DNA of 5,411 bases from Chloroflexota bacterium (GTDB lineage: Bacteria > Chloroflexota > Dehalococcoidia > Bin125): NCBI GenBank assembly GCA_026705105.1, contig JAPPBK010000415.1, positions 1 through 5,411 on the forward strand, in the 5' to 3' direction. Below, in pieces: positions 1 to 5,411 of the stretch. How positions within the stretch are numbered: position 1 is the stretch's first letter; each line of letters starts with the position of its first letter. The position numbers were made by a program, and so were the translations under genes. The notes beneath the pieces are model-generated. The model did no database searches. It was not told the origin of the DNA and saw nothing but the letters and a program-made list of their open reading frames with translations.

Positions 1-186
1 CTGCTTCGGCTCCTTCTTCGAGGCGACCAGGATCGTGTTGACCGAGGCCTCCGGAGCGATGCCGAACACCTCGCAGAAGACCGCCGTATCGGCCTGGTCC
101 GGGCGGCAAGCGATGGTCTCGAAGGGGATTCCTGCCTGCTGGAGAAACCCACGCACCCGAGATTCGATCTGTTCCGCAGCGTCCAC
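1..186 (-). CDS. YbaK/EbsC family protein (aminoacyl-tRNA deacylase-like), N-terminal part
   Basis: Only the first 62 residues are visible; the frame runs off the left edge. It begins VDAAEQIESRVRGFLQQAGI and contains PDQADTAVFCEVFGIAPEAS followed by VNTILVASKKEPKQ. This pattern (amphipathic helix, acidic/Ala-rich segment, then a hydrophobic strand ending in VASK) is how YbaK/EbsC/prolyl-tRNA-editing-like domains of about 150-160 residues start. Known members hydrolyse mischarged aminoacyl-tRNA in the cytoplasm, but many bacterial paralogues have no proven substrate. The GTG start at 184-186 is chosen because an AGGAG lies 7 nt upstream. By recalled alignment, the lysine important in E. coli YbaK (K46, in VYKTLLV) corresponds here to Asn50 (SVNTILV), so canonical Cys-tRNAPro deacylase activity should not be assumed. 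The gene is divergent from the ABC importer operon with no obvious functional link. The family call is fairly secure; the exact substrate is unknown. Confidence 0.8.
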   Translation of the reverse strand, partial: MDAAEQIESRVRGFLQQAGIPFETIACRPDQADTAVFCEVFGIAPEASVNTILVASKKEPKQ

Positions 187-193
187 GTGAGCG

Positions 194-198
194 CTCCT
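194..198 (-). promoter_or_regulatory. Ribosome binding site of the YbaK-like gene
   Basis: On the minus strand this reads AGGAG, 7 nt before the GTG at 184-186. It fixes the GTG start for the leftward gene, since no in-frame ATG with comparable support is seen upstream. Confidence 0.7.
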
Positions 199-205
199 AT
201 GCAAA

Positions 206-238
206 CAGGTTGGCAAGGCGCTATATTACGCGAACCTG
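206..238. promoter_or_regulatory. Inverted repeat in divergent promoter region (candidate operator)
   Basis: CAGGTTGGC at 206-214 is matched by GCGAACCTG at 230-238, an inverted repeat agreeing at 8 of 9 positions with a 15-nt centre. The centre holds the only AT-rich stretch of the spacer (CTATATTA, 221-228). Read on the minus strand this gives TAATAT, a plausible -10 about 35 nt upstream of the leftward start, though no good -35 sits at the right distance. A TTGGCA at 210-215 resembles a -35 for the plus strand but has no matching -10. The repeat could be a regulator site for one or both divergent genes, or could be chance; promoter positions are not secure. Confidence 0.35.
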
Positions 239-290
239 AATCAGATTTGGATCAGGGCAGGCCCGCGTACAGATGGGCGAGACACACGCG

Positions 291-295
291 AGGAG
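291..295 (+). promoter_or_regulatory. Ribosome binding site of the substrate-binding protein
   Basis: AGGAG lies 7 nt before the ATG at 303. This decides the start: the same frame also has an ATG at 273, but that one would add ten residues (MGETHARSET) ahead of the signal peptide, and the ribosome site would then sit inside the gene. Confidence 0.75.
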
Positions 296-302
296 CGAGA
301 CC

Positions 303-2270
303 ATGTCAGAACGCAACTACTGGAAGCGAATGCAGCGCAAGCGGCTCAGCCGCAGATCGCTGATCTCTGCATCCGCGCGTGCCGGTGTCGGCGCGGCGGG
401 CCTGGCATTGGTCGGGTGCGGCGACGACGACGATGATGCGCAGTCGGCCGCGCAGGCGCAGGCTCAACCGCAGCCCGATCAGGAACAGGTGCAGGCGCAG
501 CAGCAAGCGCAACAAGTCGCCACCCAGCAGGCCCAGACCCAGGAAGAGGCGATGGAGGAAGAAGCCGTCGCGCTGCTCCCAGGCCAGCTCACCGCCGAGG
601 AAGAGGCAATGACGCTGACGGCCGAGCAAGAGTGGCGGCTGCGCTACCACTGGTCCAAGCTGCAGAACCTGCCCGGCCAGGCGGACGGCCCAAAGCACGG
701 CGGTACCTGGCGGCTCGCGCACGCGGCACCTGCGAACTGGAACGTGCTCGGTCCCAACGCCAGCCTCATGGCCGCCTTTGCGCCCATGTTCTATAGCCAG
801 CTCGTCGTCTTCCCCATGGACGACTACGCCAACGCGCACTACTACATCAACGAAGGCGACCTGGCGGCCGGCTGGGAGGTTCCCGAGCCGACCACCGTCG
901 TCTTCCAGTTGCAAGACGGCATCACCTGGCAGGACAAGCCGCCGGTCAACGGACGCGCGATGACCGCCGAGGATGTCAAAATTGCCTACGACGCGCTGCG
1001 CGAAGAGGGCCGCGTCCAGGCGTCGTCCTATACCGCGGTCAACAGCATCGACTACGACAACGCGAGCAACAACGTCCGCTTCAACCTCGCCGAGCCTGCG
1101 GCCTACCTGCTCAACAACATGATGAACCCGTTCCACACCGTCGTGGCGCCGGAGTTCGTTGAGGAGCCGAGCCTGCTCGACCTGGCCGAGAACACGGTCG
1201 GCACCGGCCCCTTCCAGCTCGACAGCGCGACGACCGGTTCGGAGTGGCGCGGCAGTCGGCACCCTGAGTACCACAAGCTGGACCCGCGAACCGGGCTGCA
1301 GTTGCCGTACATCGACAACATTCACGGTCTCGATTTTGTCGGCCAGCGTGAGTCCGAGTGGGCAGCCTGGGAAACCGGTGAGACCGACTGGATTCGCCTG
1401 CAGGACATCACCGAGTACGACCGCGCGATCGAGCAGCACCCGGACATGGTCGTCCAGGTCACGGCGCCGCCTCCCGGCTGGCAGCCGCACATGACCTTCA
1501 AGGATCTGACTGCCGAGCCGTTCAGCGACCCGCGCGTGCGCCAGGCGCTCTCGCTTGGCATGGACCGCGACGAGCAGGCGGCAGGCGTCTACTACGGCCT
1601 CGCCGCCGGTGGATACGGTCAGAACTGGACCTTCTTCAAGGACGAGAGCTCGCCCTGGGGCTTCCGTGAGTGGCCCTGGACCTTTGAGGAGTTGGGCGAC
1701 TTCCACGTCTTCAACGCCGCCGAAGGCAAGCGACTGCTTGACGCGGCCGGCTACAACGAGGACAACCCGCTGACCTTCGACGCCGCCTTCCACACCGTGC
1801 CCGGCTTCTACCTCGACCACTTCCTCCTGGTTGTCGACCAGTGGAACCGCAACCTCGGCGCGAACGTCACGCACGAGCAGATCGAGTGGGAGTCCTGGCT
1901 CGCCCTCCTGTTCACCAAGGAGTACAGCGGCACGCTGTTCACCTGGTTGGTCGGCAGTGAGATGGACGCCGACGGTCTCGCCTACGGCCGCATGCACTCC
2001 GAGAGCCCCGGCAACATCTACGGGATCAACGACCCCGATGTCGACCAGTGGGCTGTCGAGCAGCGCCAGGAGCTCGATGTCGAAAAGCGCTCCGAGATTC
2101 TTGAGAAGATTCGCGTCCGCGAACTCGAGAACATGTGGCGCATCTTCTGCGTCAACCCGTACCGCATGGCCGCGCGCCGCGAGTACCTGTTCGGTCAGAT
2201 GGACACGTACAACGCCTGGAACCCCGGTTGGGGCGCGACCAACACCGAGCGCATCTGGAAGAACCTCTAG
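303..2270 (+). CDS. ABC transporter substrate-binding lipoprotein, family 5 (peptide/nickel class)
   Basis: This 655-residue protein is the extracytoplasmic binding component of a Dpp/Opp-type importer. The N-terminus carries a Tat-like signal (SRRSLI at residues 16-21), a hydrophobic Ala/Gly stretch and a lipobox LVGC with the lipidated cysteine at residue 39. Residues 41-45 are five aspartates, followed by a Gln/Ala-rich then Glu-rich linker to about residue 110. The folded SBP_bac_5 domain follows, with family signatures: WEVPEPTTVVFQLQDGITW (191-209), MTAEDV (220-225), VGTGPFQL (299-306), FSDPRVRQALSLGMDRDE (407-424) and AAEGKRLLDAAGY (472-484). Family members bind oligopeptides, nickel chelates, opines or sugars; the ligand cannot be read from the sequence. 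The length exceeds the usual 500-600 residues mainly because of the linker. It is first in an operon with two permeases, 84 nt ahead of the first. Confidence 0.93.
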   Translation: MSERNYWKRMQRKRLSRRSLISASARAGVGAAGLALVGCGDDDDDAQSAAQAQAQPQPDQEQVQAQQQAQQVATQQAQTQEEAMEEEAVALLPGQLTAEEEAMTLTAEQEWRLRYHWSKLQNLPGQADGPKHGGTWRLAHAAPANWNVLGPNASLMAAFAPMFYSQLVVFPMDDYANAHYYINEGDLAAGWEVPEPTTVVFQLQDGITWQDKPPVNGRAMTAEDVKIAYDALREEGRVQASSYTAVNSIDYDNASNNVRFNLAEPAAYLLNNMMNPFHTVVAPEFVEEPSLLDLAENTVGTGPFQLDSATTGSEWRGSRHPEYHKLDPRTGLQLPYIDNIHGLDFVGQRESEWAAWETGETDWIRLQDITEYDRAIEQHPDMVVQVTAPPPGWQPHMTFKDLTAEPFSDPRVRQALSLGMDRDEQAAGVYYGLAAGGYGQNWTFFKDESSPWGFREWPWTFEELGDFHVFNAAEGKRLLDAAGYNEDNPLTFDAAFHTVPGFYLDHFLLVVDQWNRNLGANVTHEQIEWESWLALLFTKEYSGTLFTWLVGSEMDADGLAYGRMHSESPGNIYGINDPDVDQWAVEQRQELDVEKRSEILEKIRVRELENMWRIFCVNPYRMAARREYLFGQMDTYNAWNPGWGATNTERIWKNL

Positions 2271-2280
2271 GACTGCGCTC

Positions 2281-2323
2281 CCGCCTGCTCAAGCACGCCC
2301 GTCCGGGTGTCTTGAGCGGGCGG
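2281..2323 (+). promoter_or_regulatory. Stable stem-loop between binding-protein and permease genes
   Basis: CCGCCTGCTCAAG (2281-2293) pairs with CTTGAGCGGGCGG (2311-2323): 13 pairs including one G-U, enclosing 17 nt in which CCCG and CGGG can pair again. It starts 10 nt after the stop of the binding protein and lacks a trailing T-run, so it is more likely a 3'-end stabiliser or partial attenuator than a full terminator. Such hairpins are known after binding-protein genes of other ABC operons, where they keep the binding protein in excess over the permeases. That role here is inference. Confidence 0.6.
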
Positions 2324-2354
2324 TCTATGGACTGGGTTAGTCGCGGAGGATGCG

Positions 2355-3317
2355 ATGACCGGCTACATCATCCGGCGGATCATCGGTGCGATGTTCGTCC
2401 TTCTGATGCTGTCGTTCATCGTGTTCATGTTGGTGAACTCGGTTCCGGGCAACACGCTGACGCGACTGCTCAACCAGAGCCCGCAGGGCGCCAACCTGAC
2501 GCCGGCGCAGATCGAGCAGTACGAGATCGATCTTGGTCTCGACAAACCGGTTCTTGAGCGTTACGGCAACTGGCTCTGGGACGCCTTCAATGGCGATCTC
2601 GGCAAGTCCTTCGCGACCAGTCTTCCGGTCTGGGGCGAGATTCAGGACCGCTTGCCGCGCAGCGTCCAGCTGGTGATCATGGCGACGCTCATTTCGTCCC
2701 TGTTAGCAATACCGATTGGAGTGTTCTCTGCCATCCGGCAGGGCGGTGCGGGCGACTACATATCGAGGATCTTTGCGATCCTTGGTCTTGCGGTACCCAA
2801 CTTCTTCCTCGCCGTCCTAGTGGTGACGTTCTCCGCTGCCTGGCTCAACGTCTCGCTCTCCACGATCGATCCGCCCTACATCTGGGACGGAGTCGTGCAC
2901 AACCTCGAAGGGTTGATCGCGCCCTCCCTGGTGCTGTCGGCGTCGCTGATGGCGACGGTGATGCGGATGCAGCGCTCGACGGTGCTCGAGGTGGTCAATG
3001 AAGACTACGTGCGCACGGCGCGGGCAAAGGGCCTCGCTGAGCGGGCGATCATCATGCGACACGTGATCCGCAACTCGCTGATTCCAGTGATCACGATCTT
3101 CGCCAACCAGTTCGCCTTCCTGATCTCCGGCGCCGTCATTGTCGAGTTCATCTTCCGCATCGACGGCATCGGCGCGCTGGCGGTCCGCGCGATTCGGCAA
3201 GTGGACTTCACCCTGGTCCTCGGCATATCACTCGTCGTCGGCTTCGGCGTCGTGTTCATCAACATCCTGGTCGACCTGAGCTACGCCTGGCTTGACCCCC
3301 GGATCCGGTACTCCTAG
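2355..3317 (+). CDS. ABC transporter permease, DppB/OppB type
   Basis: This 320-residue inner-membrane protein is one half of the translocation channel of a peptide/nickel-class importer. It starts MTGYIIRRIIGAMFVLLMLS, the usual DppB opening in which the first membrane helix (about 9-29) directly follows a short basic N-terminus. A periplasmic segment with the family's NLTPAQIEQYEIDLGLDKP (47-65) and GDLGKSF (80-86) follows. Five more helices lie near 103-125, 137-162, 185-205, 242-268 and 284-308. The cytoplasmic EAA loop that docks the ATPase is YVRTARAKGL...MRHVIRNSLIPV (218-245), and the C-terminus is the typical YAWLDPRIRYS. The length is normal for the family. The start is supported by GGAGG at 2345-2349, 5 nt before the ATG. 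It is followed by the partner permease after 20 nt, so the two are cotranscribed. Confidence 0.95.
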   Translation: MTGYIIRRIIGAMFVLLMLSFIVFMLVNSVPGNTLTRLLNQSPQGANLTPAQIEQYEIDLGLDKPVLERYGNWLWDAFNGDLGKSFATSLPVWGEIQDRLPRSVQLVIMATLISSLLAIPIGVFSAIRQGGAGDYISRIFAILGLAVPNFFLAVLVVTFSAAWLNVSLSTIDPPYIWDGVVHNLEGLIAPSLVLSASLMATVMRMQRSTVLEVVNEDYVRTARAKGLAERAIIMRHVIRNSLIPVITIFANQFAFLISGAVIVEFIFRIDGIGALAVRAIRQVDFTLVLGISLVVGFGVVFINILVDLSYAWLDPRIRYS

Positions 3318-3337
3318 GCCAGTGGAGCAGAGCTGAG

Positions 3338-4294
3338 ATGTCCACAATCACCGAAGCTGCAGAAACTGCCGTTGTCGACCTCCGCGGCGAGTCACCATCC
3401 TGGTGGACGACCTGGCGTCGGCACGCGAGGAACAAGCCGCTCGGCGCAATCGGCGCTGCATTCATCTTCGTCCTGATTATCGCCGCGATCTTTGGTCAGG
3501 ACATCAACATCGGCGGCAGCACGATCATTCCCGGTTTCTCGCCCTATCCGGCCAGCGAAACCAACATCATCAACAAGCTGGCCTCGCCGACCTTCCCCGA
3601 GCACATTGCCGGCACCGACTCGCTGGGCCGCGACCTGTTCAGCCGGATCATCTACGGCGCCCGTCCCGCCATCGTGATTGGCATCGTGGCGACTGGATTG
3701 GGCATTCTGGGCGGAATGGTCATCGGCATGATCTCCGCCTACGCGGGCGGAGTGACGGACCTCCTGTTGCAACGCATCTCCGACGCATTCCAGGCGTTGC
3801 CGCCGCTGCTGCTGATGATGACCCTGGTTACGGTGCTCACCCCCAGCATGACCACGGTGATCCTGGTGATTGTGATCTTCTTGATACCCGGGACTCAGCG
3901 TGTCGTGCGCGGCACTGTGTTCTCCACGCTGGAGAACACGTACATCGAGGCAGCCCGCACGATTGGCGCCGGCCCCGGACGAATCATCACTCGGCACATC
4001 CTGCCCAACATCATGGCGCCGATCCTGGTGATTGCGTCGGTCACGATTGGCGGCACGATCCTGGCCGAAGCGGCGCTGTCGTTCCTCGGCCTGGGCGCGA
4101 ACTCTGCCGAGAACCCGACCTGGGGATTCATCCTCTTCGAGGCGACGCAGCGCGGCAACCTCGACCGTTGGCCCTGGCTCGCATTGACGCCGGGTGCGGC
4201 GATCACGCTGATCGTGCTGGCCTTTAACCTGCTCGGCGACGCGCTGCGCGACGTGCTCGACCCGCGATTGCGGGGAACCGGGGCCGGAGCCTGA
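3338..4294 (+). CDS. ABC transporter permease, DppC/OppC type
   Basis: This 318-residue protein is the second channel subunit, expected to pair with the DppB-type protein encoded just upstream. Residues 22-35 (WWTTWRRHARNKPL) and the first helix (about 36-53) form the OppC N-terminal region. The diagnostic HIAGTDSLGRDLFSRIIYGAR is at 89-109. Helices follow near 111-135, 143-165, 170-188, 225-247 and 282-302. The EAA loop for ATPase contact is YIEAARTIGAGPGRIITRHILPNIMAP (202-228). AEAALSFLGLG (243-253) and NLLGDALRDVLDPRLR (297-312) are classic C-terminal signatures. A TGGAG 10 nt before the ATG supports the start. It is the last gene of the operon: no ATP-binding subunit follows, and the next gene is on the opposite strand. 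Confidence 0.95.
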   Translation: MSTITEAAETAVVDLRGESPSWWTTWRRHARNKPLGAIGAAFIFVLIIAAIFGQDINIGGSTIIPGFSPYPASETNIINKLASPTFPEHIAGTDSLGRDLFSRIIYGARPAIVIGIVATGLGILGGMVIGMISAYAGGVTDLLLQRISDAFQALPPLLLMMTLVTVLTPSMTTVILVIVIFLIPGTQRVVRGTVFSTLENTYIEAARTIGAGPGRIITRHILPNIMAPILVIASVTIGGTILAEAALSFLGLGANSAENPTWGFILFEATQRGNLDRWPWLALTPGAAITLIVLAFNLLGDALRDVLDPRLRGTGAGA

Positions 4295-4321
4295 TCCTCT
4301 CGATCGCTCGGGAACCTTTTC

Positions 4322-4353
4322 GACCCTCGTGTCGTCTTGTATGGCGGAGGGTC
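4322..4353 (+). other. Short stem-loop downstream of the DppC-type gene
   Basis: GACCCTC (4322-4328) and GAGGGTC (4347-4353) form a perfect 7-bp stem with an 18-nt loop, 27 nt after the permease stop. There is no T-run. A stem of this size with so long a loop could occur by chance in a region this rich in G and C. Confidence 0.3.
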
Positions 4354-4391
4354 AGTGAGGTCAGACGGTAGAACTGTCACCCCGCCCGCCC

Positions 4392-4418
4392 GCCGATGTC
4401 CGCACCTGAGACATCGGC
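4392..4418. other. Perfect 9-bp stem-loop in the convergent spacer
   Basis: GCCGATGTC (4392-4400) pairs perfectly with GACATCGGC (4410-4418) around a 9-nt loop. It lies 97 nt past the permease stop and 38 nt before the intrinsic terminator stem. With no T-run on either strand it is not a terminator by itself. It could be an RNA 3'-end structure or a dyad binding site. Confidence 0.45.
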
Positions 4419-4456
4419 AACCTCTCCGACTGGCCGCCCCTCCAACTGCCTGTGTT

Positions 4457-4495
4457 GCGCCCCCGATCGATCCACCGGTCGGGGGCGCTTCTGCT
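4457..4495 (+). terminator. Intrinsic terminator of the importer operon
   Basis: GCGCCCCCGATC (4457-4468) pairs with GGTCGGGGGCGC (4477-4488), a 12-pair stem (one G-T wobble) with an 8-nt loop, followed directly by TTCTGCT. The very GC-rich stem with a short imperfect T-tract is typical of rho-independent terminators in high-GC bacteria. It lies 162 nt past the last permease codon, and nothing coding is seen between. Confidence 0.7.
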
Positions 4496-4519
4496 AAAGA
4501 TCCCTGAGCGTCCACTGTT

Positions 4520-4565
4520 CCCCTCTCCCCCCGCTCCGCGGGGGAAGATGCCGAAGGCAGAGGGG
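4520..4565. repeat. Branched GC-rich palindromic element (candidate interspersed repeat)
   Basis: An outer arm CCCCTCT (4520-4526) pairs with AGAGGGG (4559-4565). It encloses a strong hairpin, CCCCCGC/GCGGGGG (4528-4534 with 4538-4544, 3-nt loop), and a small one, TGCC/GGCA (4549-4552 with 4556-4559, loop GAA). The two share base A4559, so only one of the competing end pairs can form. The overall shape is a three-way junction. Elements of the CCCCTCTCC...GGGGAGAGGGG style are frequent as dispersed intergenic repeats in high-GC bacteria. Only one copy is in this window, so calling it a repeat is inference. Confidence 0.45.
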
Positions 4566-4601
4566 GGCAAGCGGGCAACACACCGCCCTCCCTCTCCTTC
4601 A

Positions 4602-4635
4602 GTCCCTACGGGACAGCTTCCTTCCAGGGGGAAGC
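4602..4635 (-). other. Tandem stem-loops after the stop of the CCG-domain gene
   Basis: On the leftward transcript, GCTTCC (4635-4630) and GGAAGC (4621-4616) pair around an 8-nt loop beginning 4 nt after the stop codon. Next comes GTCCC (4614-4610) with GGGAC (4606-4602) around a 3-nt loop. No T-run follows, so this is at best a weak or non-classical transcript end, possibly helped by the GC-rich palindrome just beyond it. Confidence 0.4.
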
Positions 4636-4639
4636 GGGT

Positions 4640-5411
4640 TTACGCGCCGATCTTGTTGAGCAGGCGGTTGGTGTCGACGACGTGGCGGGTGAGGCCGAGC
4701 GTCTCCGGTTCAAGACCCATGGCCAGCCCCAGGAGCTGCGGCACATGGAGGATCGGCAGATTGAGGTTGCGGTCAATCACCTTGGCTGCGTCGGGCTGCT
4801 GGGCGTCGAGGTTGAGATGGCAGAGCGGGCAAGGCGTGACCAGCGCGTCCGCGCCCTTGGACTGCGCCTCGTCGAGGTGCGTGCCGGCCATCGTCAGCGA
4901 GTTCTGCTTGTTCGTCGTCAGGATCGGGAAGCCGCAGCACTTGGTCATGCCGTCATAGGTGACCGTGGTTGCGCCGAGAATCTCGATTAACTGCTCCAGG
5001 CTGTTGCGCCGCATGGGGTTGGCGTCGAAGTCCAGCGTGCGCTCCGGCCGGACGATGTAGCAGCCGTAAAACGGTCCGAGGTTGAGCTCCTCCAGCGGCT
5101 TCTTGACCATCGAGTTGATCTTGTCAATGCCGACGTCCTCGAGCAGGATCCAGAGCAGATGGCGCGGGTCGGCGGTGCCGCGGTATTCGAGCCCCTCTGG
5201 CGCGAGATGGTGGTTGATGCGGATGCGGTAGTCGACATCGCGGAACTTTTCGGCCGCGAGCCGGTGGACGCCGACGCAGGTCGAGCAGATGTCCATCAGC
5301 GGCAGGTCCATCTGCTCCGACATGGCCATAGTCCGGGCGTTGAGCACATCTTGGAGGTAGGGTTCGCCGTCGGAGATGATTCCGGCGCCGGTGCAGGCGG
5401 CAGCCTCGAGC
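4640..5411 (-). CDS. CCG-domain iron-sulfur protein (HdrB/SdhE-like), N-terminus cut by the window edge
   Basis: The C-terminal 256 residues are visible and the frame stays open to the right edge, so the real start lies outside; the GTG at 5347 is internal. HdrB-type proteins have two cysteine-rich CCG domains that bind iron-sulfur clusters and take part in electron transfer or disulfide reduction, as in heterodisulfide reductase subunit B or the SdhE-type subunit of some succinate dehydrogenase/fumarate reductase complexes. In visible numbering, the first domain shows ACTGAG (C6) and CSTC (C42, C45). The second shows YGC (C117), KCCGFP (C158, C159) and CPLC (C194, C197). NARTMAM (24-30) and EYRGTADPRHLLWILLEDVG (75-94) also fit the family. 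About 35-45 residues, including the first cysteine, are probably missing. The first domain has CTG where CCG is usual. The gene converges on the importer operon; its partner genes would lie to the right. Confidence 0.88.
   Translation of the reverse strand, partial: LEAAACTGAGIISDGEPYLQDVLNARTMAMSEQMDLPLMDICSTCVGVHRLAAEKFRDVDYRIRINHHLAPEGLEYRGTADPRHLLWILLEDVGIDKINSMVKKPLEELNLGPFYGCYIVRPERTLDFDANPMRRNSLEQLIEILGATTVTYDGMTKCCGFPILTTNKQNSLTMAGTHLDEAQSKGADALVTPCPLCHLNLDAQQPDAAKVIDRNLNLPILHVPQLLGLAMGLEPETLGLTRHVVDTNRLLNKIGA

Larger units (their letters stand above)
4295..4639. other. Gene-free convergent intergenic region
   Basis: These 345 bases lie between the stops of two converging genes. Open frames crossing them have no recognisable protein character and are low-complexity Pro/Arg/Ser translations. 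What the region does hold is a series of hairpins: 4322-4353, 4392-4418, the terminator at 4457-4495, a branched GC-rich block at 4520-4565, and two small stems at 4602-4614 and 4616-4635 next to the leftward gene. No tRNA or other RNA gene is apparent. Confidence 0.7.

Noticed and set aside
210..227. TTGGCA (210-215) and TATATT (222-227) as a plus-strand promoter pair
   Set aside because: The spacing is only 6 nt, far below the roughly 17 nt needed, so they cannot act together as -35 and -10.
273..302. ATG at 273 as the start of the binding protein
   Set aside because: The ATG at 303 has AGGAG at ideal spacing and yields a normal Tat-type lipoprotein signal; the earlier ATG has no ribosome site as good.
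306..1997. A 563-codon open frame on the minus strand opposite the binding-protein gene
   Set aside because: It lies antisense to a clear family 5 binding protein, its translation is a Val/Arg/Leu/Gly-rich composition typical of GC-skewed shadow frames, and it has no recognisable domain.
3392..3997. A 201-codon minus-strand open frame opposite the DppC-type permease
   Set aside because: Its His/Gln/Asp/Arg-rich translation is the mirror of the permease's hydrophobic codons, and there is no domain or convincing ribosome site.
4451..4582. TGTGTTGC (4451-4458) and GCAACACA (4575-4582) as possible terminal inverted repeats of a 132-bp mobile element
   Set aside because: An 8-bp inverted pair is expected about once by chance in a spacer of this length, and the flanks show no convincing target-site duplication.
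4452..4958. A plus-strand open frame of 168 codons starting inside the terminator stem
   Set aside because: It starts in a hairpin, runs antisense through the CCG-domain gene and has a Pro/Ser/Arg-rich composition without any domain.

Overview
This GC-rich window looks like bacterial chromosome and holds five genes, two of them cut by the window edges. The style of the lipoprotein (a Tat-like signal, a GCGDDDDD anchor, a Gln/Ala/Glu-rich linker), the high GC and the CCG-domain gene together suggest a Chloroflexota (Thermomicrobia/Sphaerobacter-like) bacterium. That placement comes from recognising the protein style, not from a marker gene, and is only moderately secure.

Layout: (1) positions 1-186, minus strand: the first 62 residues of a YbaK/EbsC-type (aminoacyl-tRNA deacylase-like) protein running off the left edge. 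(2) 187-302: a divergent intergenic region with an inverted repeat centred on an AT-rich hexamer and a strong ribosome binding site for each flanking gene. (3) 303-4294, plus strand: a three-gene operon for a peptide/nickel-class (family 5, Dpp/Opp-like) ABC importer: a lipid-anchored substrate-binding protein, a DppB-type permease and a DppC-type permease. A stable hairpin separates the binding protein from the first permease. (4) 4295-4639: a 345-bp gene-free convergent region packed with hairpins, including a good intrinsic terminator for the importer operon and a branched GC-rich, repeat-like block beside the opposite gene. (5) 4640-5411, minus strand: the C-terminal 256 residues of a double-CCG-domain iron-sulfur protein (HdrB/SdhE-like) entering from the right edge.

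The binding protein would capture a ligand outside the membrane and deliver it to the two-permease channel. The operon is bounded by a divergent gene on one side and a convergent gene on the other, so it is wholly inside the window and carries no ATPase gene. The transporter must borrow its ATP-binding subunits from another locus. The two flanking genes have no evident functional link to the importer.

I see no mobile element, CRISPR array, RNA gene or clearly new system. The points most worth a second look are the missing ATPases, the structured convergent spacer, and active-site or ligand substitutions in the two edge genes.
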